Source: CANMXU01 sp052030545
Lineage (GTDB): Bacteria; Pseudomonadota; Gammaproteobacteria; Enterobacterales; Alteromonadaceae
Reading direction: 5' to 3'
NCBI RefSeq assembly: GCF_052030545.1
Contig: NZ_JBPDIH010000001.1
Location: 620,001 to 684,000, forward strand
Length of the DNA stretch: 64,000 bases
Positions 9,288 to 18,073 of the stretch are shown piece by piece (positions within the stretch are counted from its first letter, which is position 1; each line of letters begins with the position of its first letter). The position numbers and the translations under genes are program-made. The notes under the pieces were generated by a model. The model made no database searches. It was not told the origin of the DNA and saw nothing but the letters and a program-made list of their open reading frames with translations.

Positions 9288-11039
9288 CTAAACGGCAGTT
9301 AAGGTTGTTTGAATATAATCATTCACCAATTGTTCAAGCATGACTAAAGGAAGAGCACCGTTTTTTAAAATAACGTCGTGAAATTCTCTAATATCAAACT
9401 TTTCGCCTAAAGCGTTTTCAGCTTTGTGACGTAATTGCCAAATTTTAATTTCACCGAGTTTGTAACTCAGTGCTTGCCCCGGCCATGAGATATAACGGTC
9501 AACTTCTGCACGCACGTTAGCGAGTGATAAAGACGTATTGTCTGCGAGAAAGTCTAGTGCTTGTTGGCGTTCCCAGCCCATGGCATGAATACCCGTATCT
9601 AAAACCAAGCGACTAGCACGCCACATTTCATAACTTAAACGGCCAAAGTCGTCGTAGGCGGTTTCATACAAGCCCATTTCAACACCGAGTTTTTCGGTAT
9701 ATAACGCCCAACCTTCGCCAAAGGCACTAAAATATAACGACTTACGAAATTCTGGTACGTTTTCCAATTCCGATGAAATTGCACTTTGATGATGATGCCC
9801 CGGCACCGCTTCATGCAAGGTTAGTGCGGTTAATTCATATAAAGGACGCTGATCTAAGCCATAGGTATTTAACATATAGCTGCCACCGGTATCGCCACCT
9901 TTAATGGCATTCCAGTAAGCGGCGGTGGTGTAGTTGGGGGCTATGCTATCGGGTACAGGTACTACGCCGTAAGGTAGGCGTGGTAAGGTTTTAAAGTAGC
10001 CCGGCATTTTATGGTCAATGCGTTTGGCAATATAAGAAGCTTCTTTTAACAAGTCACGCTTGCTGGTTGCATAAAATTGCTTATCGGTACGTAAAAACTG
10101 GACAAAGTCGTTAAAACTTCCGTCAAATTTTTCTTTTTTGATCAGCGCCATCATTTCTGCGCGAATACGAGCAACTTCATCTAAGCCTATTTGATGTATT
10201 TGCTCAGCGCTTAAGTCAGTTACGGTGACATAATTTCGAATTTGTTGTGCGTAATAGGCTTTACCGTTATTCATATGATAAGCACCAATTTTAGATGGCG
10301 CTTTTGGTAGATATTGATGTTTAAAAAAGTCAGCAAGTTTTTGATAAGCCGGGTGAACTTTGTTTTCGATTACCGCTATTGCTTGTGCTGTTAACTGTTG
10401 TTGCTGACTTTTTTCAATGGTTTTTGGAAAGCTGTTAAACGGCTTAAATAACGCATTGTCTTTTGCTGAGTTGTAAACTTGACTTTCTACCGTAGGAATA
10501 ATGCCTTCGAGCACTATTTTAGGTAGCATGAAATTGTCGTTAATGCCTTGCTCCATGTTGGCAATATGCTGTGAAAAATAACGAGGAATATCTGCTAATC
10601 GTTTAATGTAGTCTTGATAATCTTTGGTAGTACGCATTGGCGTACTTGGCATAGTGCTGCTTACCGCAGTATAAAAACTCCAGAAGGTATTAAAGGGCAC
10701 ACGGTACGATTTTAATTCATAGTCTTTAATTTCCCCTTCGAGTTGCCACTTCATTAATTGATAATTTATTTGTTCTTGCTCGGTAAAATTATTGCGGGGT
10801 ATTTGTTTTAGCCGTGCTAAAAACTCCAGATATTGTTGGTGTTTTTTAGCTAAGCTTGCGGGCGAAACATCAGCCAGTCGATCATTGTAGGTTTTAACGC
10901 CGTGATTAGTGGCTGTTAGTGGCTGTTTGGCTAAATTGTATTGCCACTCTTGTTGAATTAAATCTTCTAGTGCTTGCGATTTGGCAAATGCATTACTGCT
11001 GATCAAACCAACCGCAAGGGTGAATAGTATTTTTTTCAT
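9288..11039 (-). CDS. DUF885 family secreted protein, probable metallopeptidase-like
   Basis: 583 residues with a signal peptide cleaved after SSNAFA near residue 19, so periplasmic or exported. The hallmark of the DUF885 family is visible at residues 409-418 as HEAVPGHHHQ, an HE-x-x-H-like metal site, and is followed by FGEGWALYTEKLG near 441-453. These two blocks resemble the zinc site of M3/M32-type peptidases, so a metallopeptidase or hydrolase role is plausible but not established for most members. Length is typical of the family. It is a single gene, convergent with the solute-binding gene. Confidence 0.88.
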   Translation of the reverse strand: MKKILFTLAVGLISSNAFAKSQALEDLIQQEWQYNLAKQPLTATNHGVKTYNDRLADVSPASLAKKHQQYLEFLARLKQIPRNNFTEQEQINYQLMKWQLEGEIKDYELKSYRVPFNTFWSFYTAVSSTMPSTPMRTTKDYQDYIKRLADIPRYFSQHIANMEQGINDNFMLPKIVLEGIIPTVESQVYNSAKDNALFKPFNSFPKTIEKSQQQQLTAQAIAVIENKVHPAYQKLADFFKHQYLPKAPSKIGAYHMNNGKAYYAQQIRNYVTVTDLSAEQIHQIGLDEVARIRAEMMALIKKEKFDGSFNDFVQFLRTDKQFYATSKRDLLKEASYIAKRIDHKMPGYFKTLPRLPYGVVPVPDSIAPNYTTAAYWNAIKGGDTGGSYMLNTYGLDQRPLYELTALTLHEAVPGHHHQSAISSELENVPEFRKSLYFSAFGEGWALYTEKLGVEMGLYETAYDDFGRLSYEMWRASRLVLDTGIHAMGWERQQALDFLADNTSLSLANVRAEVDRYISWPGQALSYKLGEIKIWQLRHKAENALGEKFDIREFHDVILKNGALPLVMLEQLVNDYIQTTLTAV

Positions 11040-11511
11040 AAACTTTCTCGTCGCTTATTTATTATCGTTATCTTGCATAACATTGCTATTGTCTATCATG
11101 ACCGCTTATTGAAAATAAGTCATGGTAACTGACCGATTATGTTGGTGGGTTAATCGCAGTTTGAGCAAAAATCATCTTTTATTTACCGGTGAAAGTTTAT
11201 TTTTTAACGGCTATTTTGCCTGCGAAAATCGATTTTAATAACCTAACTGCCAGAAACGTTTATCGCATGATTTTGTGATTTTTTGCACACGCCAATTATG
11301 GCTTTTAAGGTGGTTAATAATTCAAAATCTTGTTTTTTGTTTAGCTAAGTTATTGATTATTTATAGATAACACTTTTTTATTAAACGTGGTTAGACAATG
11401 TAATTCGTCAGCTTTTTTCTAATATTCGTCAGCTTTTTTTTGGAATTCGTCAGCAATTTAGCTTTGCTCACTTTATAGTTGAAAGCAACTAATAATAAGT
11501 GAAGTTAATTT
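11040..11511. promoter_or_regulatory. Intergenic control region upstream of the cytochrome operon
   Basis: 472 bp between divergent genes with no credible reading frame. It contains an inverted repeat at 11097-11124 (CATGAC, CTTATT / AATAAG, GTCATG) and the three phased 10-mers described separately. The sequence TATAGT near 11473 is a possible -10 element for the cytochrome c4 operon. Confidence 0.5.
11403..11454 (+). repeat. Three 21-bp-phased copies of ATTCGTCAGC
   Basis: Identical 10-mers ATTCGTCAGC start at 11403, 11424 and 11445. The first two are followed by T-runs, making the repeats about 17 bp. The 21-bp spacing is two helical turns, placing all copies on one face of the DNA, 58-109 bp upstream of the cytochrome c4 start codon. 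This looks like an array of activator binding sites. Confidence 0.75.
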
Positions 11512-12204
11512 ATGAACCTTGCAGTTGCTTTGAACTTTAATTTGCGTCCATCTTTTATTAATACCTGTATAAATTGTGTGCTGAGTAACACAACCCTAAA
11601 ACAACTTACCGTTAACTGTGCTGTTATCATGGCATGTTTAATAAGTGTAAATAGTTACGCTAACCAAGCCCCTAAATCTTATGCTCAGTGCGTTGCTTGT
11701 CATGGTGAAGAAGCTCAAGGTAATGCCGAGTTAAAGTCACCGGCATTAGCAGGGCAATCACAAAGCTATTTATCAAGACAGCTCACTAATTTTTCATCTG
11801 GACTGCGTGGCAGTCATCAGCAAGATGTTTTAGGTAAACAAATGGTCGCAATAAGCAAGCAGTTAACTGCTGAAGATATTGCTGAGTTATCTCAATATTT
11901 AGCGGCGCTACCTTCGGTAAAAATTATCAATAACACCGAGGGTGATTTAAAAAATGGTAGTCGCTATTACCAAGGTAAATGTGGTGCATGTCATGGCGGT
12001 CAAGCGCAAGGTAATTTATCGCTTAATGCGCCTAAGCTCTCTGGGCAAAGTATTGTGTATTTGCAAAGCCAAATGAAAAACTTCTCAACTGGCATACGCG
12101 GCAATGTAGCGACAGACAAATTAGGTCGTCAAATGGCGATGATGGCCAAAACGACCTCAGGCAAAGAGCTTGACGATATTTTGCACTTTATTGCTCAGCA
12201 GTAA
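11512..12204 (+). CDS. Diheme cytochrome c4-like protein
   Basis: 230 residues with two homologous cytochrome c domains, each with one heme site: CVACH at 60-64 and CGACH at 157-161. Each is followed by an aligned methionine ligand in KQMVAIS and RQMAMMAK. The hydrophobic segment CAVIMACLISVNSYA (about 36-50) is the export signal; the N-terminus before it is unusually long, so translation might begin further downstream. Cytochromes c4 carry electrons in the periplasm between membrane oxidoreductases and terminal acceptors. It is the first gene of a three-gene operon; its stop overlaps or nearly abuts the next gene. It is presumably the electron donor or acceptor for the MauG-like protein that follows. 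Confidence 0.92.
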   Translation: MNLAVALNFNLRPSFINTCINCVLSNTTLKQLTVNCAVIMACLISVNSYANQAPKSYAQCVACHGEEAQGNAELKSPALAGQSQSYLSRQLTNFSSGLRGSHQQDVLGKQMVAISKQLTAEDIAELSQYLAALPSVKIINNTEGDLKNGSRYYQGKCGACHGGQAQGNLSLNAPKLSGQSIVYLQSQMKNFSTGIRGNVATDKLGRQMAMMAKTTSGKELDDILHFIAQQ

Positions 12205-12221
12205 TGGCAGGTGATGACATC

Positions 12222-13484
12222 ATGAAAAATTTCATCTTATTGATTCTTACCGCTATCAGCTCAGTAGGTTTTACTCATAGTAATGAGAATACAAACATCA
12301 GCAAAAGTTATCTGTTGTCTGAGCGCTGCCCACCAAGTTTTGAGCTTACCGAGCAGGGCGTATGCCGGCTGTTAACCCAATATCAATTTTATAGTTCGGT
12401 ACAAAATAAAGGGCTAGGTGGAACACAAACCAATTTGCCACCACATCGAGATGGCTTTACTCCTGCGCAAATAGACTTAGGCCGTTATTTATTTTTTGAC
12501 CCGTTATTGTCAAAAGATGGCTCAATTTCATGTGCCAGTTGTCATCAGCCAGACAAAGGTTTTAGTGATGATCTTGACCGTAGTATCGGTATCACCGGTG
12601 AAAAAGTGGCTCGCTCTGCACCAACGCTGTGGAATGTTGCCTTTGTTGATAAATTTTTTTGGGACGCACGGGCAAATAATTTAGAAGAACAAGCCCAAGG
12701 GCCATTATTTGATCCACTTGAAATGGGCAATACACCGGCGCAATTATTAGCAACATTGTCAGCGAATAAAACCTACCTTGCTTTATTTGCACAGGCATTT
12801 CCTGAGCAAAACACAATTGAATTATCGCAAGTGTATACGGCACTTACTGCTTTTCAAGCATCACTTATTTCACTTAATAGTCGTTACGATCGTTATGCCC
12901 ACGGTTACCATGGAGCTTTAACTGAAAATGAAATTAAAGGTTTGAATGTCTTTCGCTCGTTTGTCGCTAGGTGCGCAGAATGTCATCAACCGCCATTATT
13001 TACCAATAATGAAATCGCCGTTATTGGTGCACCTGAGCCAGAAGGTAGAGCCTTAGATATTGGCGCAGAAAAAACCTATAACGCGCCTAAGTTGCGTGGC
13101 GGCTTTAAAGTGCCAACGTTAAGAAATATTACAAAATCAGCGCCTTATATGCATTCTGGTCGTTACGATAATTTACGCGATGCAGTGAAATTTTATAACG
13201 ACGGTCGTGGCAATGCCATTCCAGAAGGGGAAGAAATGCTGATCCACTGGCATATTTCAGAGCCTGATTTAACCGACCATGAGTTAGATTTAATTGTTGA
13301 ATTTCTCGGTACATTAACTGATGAAAGTTTAACACCGCAAGTTCCTACGAGTGTACCGTCTGGTTTGCCTGTAATCGATAGTAAGTTTCAGGCAGTAAAA
13401 CAACAAACAGCAAAACAACAAGCATTAACGACACAGCAAGATAATCAAAATAACAATAACGTAAACATGCATAGCGGGGAATAG
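12222..13484 (+). CDS. Diheme cytochrome c peroxidase / MauG-family protein
   Basis: 420 residues from the ATG at 12222, chosen because AGGTGA lies seven bases upstream and a signal peptide (MKNFILLILTAISSVGFTHS) starts there; an ATG at 12204 overlaps the previous stop. Two heme c sites, CASCH (about 104-108) and CAECH (about 248-252), and the block PTLWNVAFVDKFFWDARAN define the bacterial diheme peroxidase/MauG family. The later block PYMHSGRYDNLRDAVKFYNDG supports this. Members reduce peroxide or oxidise protein side chains via high-valent heme. A pair of cysteines near the mature N-terminus (CPPSFELTEQGVC) and a Gln/Asn-rich C-terminal tail of about 35 residues are extras. Which activity applies is not decidable here. 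Confidence 0.9.
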   Translation: MKNFILLILTAISSVGFTHSNENTNISKSYLLSERCPPSFELTEQGVCRLLTQYQFYSSVQNKGLGGTQTNLPPHRDGFTPAQIDLGRYLFFDPLLSKDGSISCASCHQPDKGFSDDLDRSIGITGEKVARSAPTLWNVAFVDKFFWDARANNLEEQAQGPLFDPLEMGNTPAQLLATLSANKTYLALFAQAFPEQNTIELSQVYTALTAFQASLISLNSRYDRYAHGYHGALTENEIKGLNVFRSFVARCAECHQPPLFTNNEIAVIGAPEPEGRALDIGAEKTYNAPKLRGGFKVPTLRNITKSAPYMHSGRYDNLRDAVKFYNDGRGNAIPEGEEMLIHWHISEPDLTDHELDLIVEFLGTLTDESLTPQVPTSVPSGLPVIDSKFQAVKQQTAKQQALTTQQDNQNNNNVNMHSGE

Positions 13485-13485
13485 T

Positions 13486-15009
13486 ATGAGTTCAGGAAAA
13501 ATAGTTGGGGTAGTTTTGGTGGTGGCAGCATTTGCTGGCGGCACGTATTTTGGAAGTAGTCAAAATGGCGCACCGGTTATCACCAATAGCTCAAGTGGTG
13601 CTAGTTATGGCGGTGGTTACGATAAGTCTGCGGATAAAAACTTAAACAAAGGCGCCAAAAAAAGTGCAGTGATTGAACGAAAAGTTGCAGGTACAGTACA
13701 TGTTGTTAATGATGGGGATACCATTATGGCGGCGGTGCAATCGGCGAAACCTGGCGATACTATTCAAGTGATGCCGGGCACTTACCATGAAACCGTATAT
13801 GTTGATAAAGATGACATTCGCATAATTGGTGTTATTCAAGAAGGTAAACGCGCGACTCTTGACGGTAAAGGCGTACTTAACGACGCATTTTTGTATTCAG
13901 GTAATAACTTTGTTGTCGAAAATTTTGTCATTACCAAATATAAAGGTAATGGCGTAATGGGGCAGGCGGGCAATAATTTTGAAATTCGTAATAACATTAT
14001 TGTTGATACCGGCGTTTACGGCATTTTTCCGCAATTAGGTAAAAACGGCATTGTTGAATACAACGTTATTTCGGGCATTGAAGATGCCGCCATATATGTT
14101 GGTATGAGCGACAATATTCACGTAGCGTACAACGATGTTTTTGCTAATGTTGCAGGTATTGAAATTGAAAATTCGCGCCACGCGATTGTTGAAAATAACA
14201 ATGTTTACAACAATACCGGCGGTATTTTGGCCTTTATTACTCCAGGCCTACCGATTAAAACCACTTATGATGTCATTATTCGTAATAACTTCATTTATAA
14301 CAATAATCATAAAAACTTCGGTGCGCCTGGCTCGACTGTCGGCGGCATTCCAGCCGGTACTGGTATACTGATTATGGCGGCGGATGATGTGGTGGTTGAA
14401 GACAATATTATTACCGGAAATAAAACCGCAGGCATATTGATCACCGACCATCAAAATGCGCCAAATGTGACTATTGACCCAGAGTCAGACCCTTCACCAG
14501 ATGGTGTTAAAATCTTAAATAACTTAATGCATAACAATGGCTACGATACCATTGATGAAATTAAAGCCTTAATGCTGACCGAGTTTAAACAAGGCGAGCC
14601 TGATATTATTCGTGTCGGTAATTCAAAAGACAGTTGTATAATTAATCGTCATCGTTATGTCAGTGTTGGTGTTAATAAATGGCAAGAATGTAGCTTTACC
14701 AATACTGCGTCAATTGATACCTATTTGCTTGACGAGCCTGTGCCGCCGCGCGTTATTGACCCGTCTGAGCGCGGCAAAGTTGTTTATAACGGCGTATGTG
14801 CTGGCTGTCATACGTATACTGGGCGCATGATAGGGCCACCAGTGCAAATTATTCAGGCACTTTATATGGATAATCCGCAAGGTATTGCTGACTATATTAA
14901 TAGCCCAACTAAAAAGCGTGAAGACTACCCAGAAATGCCACCACAAAATTACTTGGACGAGAAAACTCGTTTGGCGGCAGCAGAATATATGCTGAGCCGA
15001 ACTAAGTAA
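13486..15009 (+). CDS. Parallel beta-helix protein fused to a C-terminal cytochrome c domain
   Basis: 507 residues, starting one base after the previous stop. Residues 5-22 form a membrane anchor or uncleaved signal (IVGVVLVVAAFAGGTYFG), followed by a Gly/Ser/Lys linker. Residues about 70-370 form a right-handed parallel beta-helix. It starts with the typical cap VNDGDTIMAAVQSAKPGDTIQVMPGTY-like segment, then repeated coils such as NFEIRNNIIVDTG, GIVEYNVISG, HAIVENNNVYNNTGG and VVVEDNIITGNKTAG, as in the NosD/TIGR03805 group. The C-terminus holds one heme site, CAGCH near 434-438, with EMPP as likely methionine ligand. Beta-helix domains of this type usually bind polysaccharide or act in metalloenzyme maturation. 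Fusion to a heme domain, in an operon with c4 and MauG-like proteins, implies a redox role at a surface or polymer. Confidence 0.88.
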   Translation: MSSGKIVGVVLVVAAFAGGTYFGSSQNGAPVITNSSSGASYGGGYDKSADKNLNKGAKKSAVIERKVAGTVHVVNDGDTIMAAVQSAKPGDTIQVMPGTYHETVYVDKDDIRIIGVIQEGKRATLDGKGVLNDAFLYSGNNFVVENFVITKYKGNGVMGQAGNNFEIRNNIIVDTGVYGIFPQLGKNGIVEYNVISGIEDAAIYVGMSDNIHVAYNDVFANVAGIEIENSRHAIVENNNVYNNTGGILAFITPGLPIKTTYDVIIRNNFIYNNNHKNFGAPGSTVGGIPAGTGILIMAADDVVVEDNIITGNKTAGILITDHQNAPNVTIDPESDPSPDGVKILNNLMHNNGYDTIDEIKALMLTEFKQGEPDIIRVGNSKDSCIINRHRYVSVGVNKWQECSFTNTASIDTYLLDEPVPPRVIDPSERGKVVYNGVCAGCHTYTGRMIGPPVQIIQALYMDNPQGIADYINSPTKKREDYPEMPPQNYLDEKTRLAAAEYMLSRTK

Positions 15010-15042
15010 CTACCGAACAAGTTAAAATTAGGAAAAATCGTA

Positions 15043-15074
15043 AAGCCTCATTGTGTAAACAGTGAGGCTTTTTT
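15043..15074 (+). terminator. Rho-independent terminator of the cytochrome operon
   Basis: AAGCCTCA and TGAGGCTT form an 8-bp stem with a 12-base loop followed by TTTT, 33 bp after the stop codon at 15009. Confidence 0.88.
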
Positions 15075-15139
15075 GTTGACTCAACCACTTTAATTATGCT
15101 TTTCTAAGTGCTTGTTATTCATTTGTTAAGGACGAATTG

Positions 15140-15361
15140 GTGATCATAAAATTTAATGTTTTTGGCAAAATAATGTCAGTGATAAAAACAGAGCAGCAGT
15201 GGCTGTTATATCAAGAGTCTGACACAGGAATGCGCAGCCGTATTTATGATGTTGTTATCCCTGATGATTTGAAAAGTAGTGAATTAGCCACTTATCTTGA
15301 CGATATTTATCACGAATATTCGTCAACAAAACATCCGCATGTCGTGCAACTAAGCGAGTAA
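15140..15361 (+). CDS. Small hypothetical protein (about 73 aa)
   Basis: A short protein with an acidic, helical-looking C-terminal half (DDLKSSELATYLDDIYHEYSS). I use the GTG at 15140 because AAGGA lies seven bases upstream; an ATG at 15173 (MSVIKTEQQW) would give 62 residues. I do not recognise the family. It is followed five bases later by the VOC-family gene, so the two are probably co-transcribed. Confidence 0.6.
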   Translation: MIIKFNVFGKIMSVIKTEQQWLLYQESDTGMRSRIYDVVIPDDLKSSELATYLDDIYHEYSSTKHPHVVQLSE

Positions 15362-15366
15362 TACCA

Positions 15367-15747
15367 TTGAATTTAAACCAAGTAACTTTACCTGTTATCG
15401 ATATGAACAAAGCCTGCCAGTTTTATCGCACCTTAGGTTTTACCCAAATTGTTGATACCGAGCACTATGCGCGTTTTGAATGCCCAGAAGGCAACGCTAC
15501 GTTTTCATTGGCGTTAGAGCCTGCGCCAATAGATAATGGCGCGGTGATTTATTTTGAACATCAAGCATTAGATGCTTGGGTCGAGCGCCTACAAGGTAAA
15601 GGCATCGAATTTACTCAGCTACCCACAGAACAACGCTATTTGTGGCGAGAAGCGGTATTATTTGACCCGTCAGGCAATAAAATTAAATTGTACTGGGCTG
15701 GTGAAAATCGACTTAACCCTCCTTGGCGTGTTGAACTAAGCGAGTAG
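15367..15747 (+). CDS. VOC-superfamily (glyoxalase/bleomycin-resistance fold) protein
   Basis: 126 residues with the paired beta-alpha-beta-beta-beta modules of the vicinal oxygen chelate fold: NQVTLPVIDMNKACQFYRTLGF at the start, RFECPEGNATFSLAL in the middle and EAVLFDPSGNKIKLYWAGENR at the end. Glu or His residues in FEHQ and the final IKLYW strand are at metal-ligand positions of the family. The proposed start is TTG; no better start fits. Substrate is unknown; such proteins serve as lyases, dioxygenases or drug-binding proteins. Confidence 0.85.
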   Translation: MNLNQVTLPVIDMNKACQFYRTLGFTQIVDTEHYARFECPEGNATFSLALEPAPIDNGAVIYFEHQALDAWVERLQGKGIEFTQLPTEQRYLWREAVLFDPSGNKIKLYWAGENRLNPPWRVELSE

Positions 15748-15760
15748 CTTAATCAATTCG

Positions 15761-15860
15761 CTTAGCTATCAATTAACTTAGCTATCAATTAACTTAAAGC
15801 TAAGTTACCTGTAGGCAACATATCGTGTAACAACTCTTTAGCCACATTAGCTATCAATTA
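15761..15860 (+). repeat. 16-nt tandem repeat plus a dispersed copy
   Basis: CTTAGCTATCAATTAA occurs twice head to tail at 15761-15776 and 15777-15792, and 14 bases of the unit recur at 15847-15860. It lies between the VOC gene and the metallo-beta-lactamase-fold gene, outside coding sequence. No function can be read from it. Confidence 0.75.
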
Positions 15861-15923
15861 CTGAGTGTGATTAGGTAGACTGAAATTTATGTTAAAGCGC
15901 ACCGTTAAATAATAGGAATAAAT

Positions 15924-16895
15924 ATGAAGTTTTTAATTACACTGCTTGCTGGTTTATTAACGGTTAGTTGTAGTTCACAAACACAGGTTAAGGCAAGTCA
16001 GGTATCTGCACCTATTGTCGATAAACAGCAAAGCGTCATAACAAAATCCCATTGGTCTCATGGCAGCGAAAATTGTGACAATAATAGAGAGCCTATTATT
16101 GAAACCTACCAACATAATGAAAATACTTATATTTTTAGACAAAACAAATGCGCAACATTTGAAGCACCCTTTATATATGTATTTGTTGGTAAAGAAAAAA
16201 TATTAGTGCTTGATACCGGCGCACTTGATGATATTCATCAGTTTTCTTTATATCAGACATTGCAAAATACACTCGGCGAAAATCAATTAGCCACTAAATC
16301 ATTAGTGGTCATTCATTCTCATCGTCACAGCGATCATTATAAAGGCGATCTTGCATTTAAAGATAAAAAGAATGTTCAAATTATTGCTCCTACGGCAAAA
16401 GCAATCGGCCAGTATTTTAATTACCAAGACTGGCCAAATGAGCAAAAAACCATTGAGTTGGGGCATCGAACAATAACGGTTATTGCGACTCCTGGGCATC
16501 AAGCACAAGCCATCACGCTGTACGACGACCAGACAAAATGGTTAATGACTGGTGATAGCCTATATCCTGGGCTGATATATGTTAAAGATTGGCAAGCTTA
16601 TCGTAATAGCATTAAACGCATTAGCGAATTTTCAAAAAATAACCCAATCAGTGCGATTATGGGCGCTCATATTGAAATGTCTAACAAGCCAGGTATTATT
16701 TACCCGATCGGCACAACATATCAGCCAAATGAACACCAACTAGATTTAGGGCTAGTGCATTTAGAAGCGCTAAATTCAGCGCTGCAAGCCAATCAAGAAC
16801 CCAAAGAAATACGGTTTGCTGAGTTTATTATTCAGCCGATGAACATGCTGCAAAAATCTTTAACAAGTGTTGCCGATTGGTTGACTAGTGAATAA
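15924..16895 (+). CDS. Metallo-beta-lactamase-fold lipoprotein
   Basis: 323 residues. The N-terminus is a lipoprotein signal with lipobox LTVSC (Cys16). The MBL zinc motif is present as HSHRHSDH at 131-138 (H133, H135, D137, H138). Later family residues are His in TPGHQAQAI near 190-198 and Asp in MTGDSLYPG near 210. The fold hydrolyses ester, amide or thioester bonds; the sequence near MGAHIEMSNKPG suggests the broad hydrolase group rather than a true beta-lactamase. It lies in the same direction as, and 38 bp before, the Gfo/Idh/MocA gene, possibly as one unit. Confidence 0.87.
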   Translation: MKFLITLLAGLLTVSCSSQTQVKASQVSAPIVDKQQSVITKSHWSHGSENCDNNREPIIETYQHNENTYIFRQNKCATFEAPFIYVFVGKEKILVLDTGALDDIHQFSLYQTLQNTLGENQLATKSLVVIHSHRHSDHYKGDLAFKDKKNVQIIAPTAKAIGQYFNYQDWPNEQKTIELGHRTITVIATPGHQAQAITLYDDQTKWLMTGDSLYPGLIYVKDWQAYRNSIKRISEFSKNNPISAIMGAHIEMSNKPGIIYPIGTTYQPNEHQLDLGLVHLEALNSALQANQEPKEIRFAEFIIQPMNMLQKSLTSVADWLTSE

Positions 16896-16933
16896 TGGCA
16901 CAGTCGTTATATAACAAGGTATAGGAATAATTT

Positions 16934-17893
16934 GTGAACAAAAAACTAAACTGGGGAATTGTCAGCGCAGGTCGAATTGCTGAACAGTTTTGTCAAGACT
17001 TACAATACACGACTAACGGAATTGCTTATGGGGTGGCGGCAAGAAACCTTGCTGATGCGCAGGCTTTTGCAGAAAAATATCATGTTGAAAAAGCCTATCA
17101 AGGCTATCAAGCCATGTTTGACGACCCTGCCATTGACGTTATTTACGTAGCAACCCCGCATAATTTCCATTATCAAAATGTCGTTGACGCAATATCAGCC
17201 GGTAAACATGTGTTATGTGAAAAACCGATCACCATTTCTGCTAAGCAATGCGCGGAGTTATCGGTGTTAGCAAAAGAAAAAAATGTCTTTTTGATGGAAG
17301 CGATGTGGACTTACTTTTTACCGGCAATGCAAAAAGCCAAGCAGTGGGTTGAACAAGGGCGCATTGGTAACATCAAACATGTTAAAGTCGATTTTGGTTA
17401 CCCTATGCCATATCAACCTGAAGGGCGTGCATATAATCCAGAACTGGCCGGTGGCTGTTTGTTAGATATGGGCATCTATCCAATTGCGATAAATCACTTC
17501 TTTCTTAATCAGGATCTTGACGAATTACAAGTACGCGCACAACTGGCGCTAACGGGTGTTGATGATGACGTAATGATTACCGCAAAATGTGGTCAAGCAA
17601 TGTCGAGTTTAGCCACTTCATTTCAATGCCGATTAGGCAATAGCGCTCATATTATTGGTGATAAAGGTTATATTGTTATTCCTGACGCATTTCGTGCCTA
17701 TCAGTGTTCATTATTTGAAATGGATGATTTGGTTGAGCATTTTCAAGATGACCGACAATCAATTGGTCTTAACTTTGAAGCAGAAGAAGTTGGCCGTTTA
17801 ATTTTAGCTGGCAACATTGAAAGTGACGTGGTTAGCCATCAACACAGTTTGCTTTTTCAACAGCAAATGGAACGTATTAAAGCCTTATTTTAG
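16934..17893 (+). CDS. Gfo/Idh/MocA family oxidoreductase (second copy)
   Basis: 319 residues from a GTG start with AGGAA six bases upstream. The Rossmann motif WGIVSAGRIAEQFCQDL, the CEKPITI catalytic motif and GGCLLDMGIYPI match the protein at 4794-5762 almost motif for motif; by eye about half of all residues agree along the full length. The two are therefore paralogues with probably related sugar or diol substrates. This copy lacks a transporter neighbour. Cofactor preference (NAD or NADP) is not clear. A terminator follows. Confidence 0.87.
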   Translation: MNKKLNWGIVSAGRIAEQFCQDLQYTTNGIAYGVAARNLADAQAFAEKYHVEKAYQGYQAMFDDPAIDVIYVATPHNFHYQNVVDAISAGKHVLCEKPITISAKQCAELSVLAKEKNVFLMEAMWTYFLPAMQKAKQWVEQGRIGNIKHVKVDFGYPMPYQPEGRAYNPELAGGCLLDMGIYPIAINHFFLNQDLDELQVRAQLALTGVDDDVMITAKCGQAMSSLATSFQCRLGNSAHIIGDKGYIVIPDAFRAYQCSLFEMDDLVEHFQDDRQSIGLNFEAEEVGRLILAGNIESDVVSHQHSLLFQQQMERIKALF

Positions 17894-17945
17894 CGAAGGT
17901 CAACAGCGCTGAACACACGATAATTTGTGTGACTTTCATTTAAAG

Positions 17946-17983
17946 AATCCTCAACGTGACAAGTAGCGAGTTGAGGATTTTTC
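17946..17983 (+). terminator. Rho-independent terminator
   Basis: AATCCTCAAC and GTTGAGGATT form a perfect 10-bp stem with a 14-base loop and a T-rich tail, after the Gfo/Idh/MocA gene. Confidence 0.88.
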
Positions 17984-18073
17984 ACTTTTTTTACCTAAAT
18001 AACGACGTCTTAACCGTGTCTTAACCACCGATCATTTACGCTTTAGCCAATAATTAAAATGATGAGGTTAAAG

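Noticed and set aside
9288..11039. Naming the DUF885 protein as a specific zinc peptidase
   Set aside because: The HE-x-x-H-like site is suggestive, but the family has no firmly assigned activity that I can transfer here.
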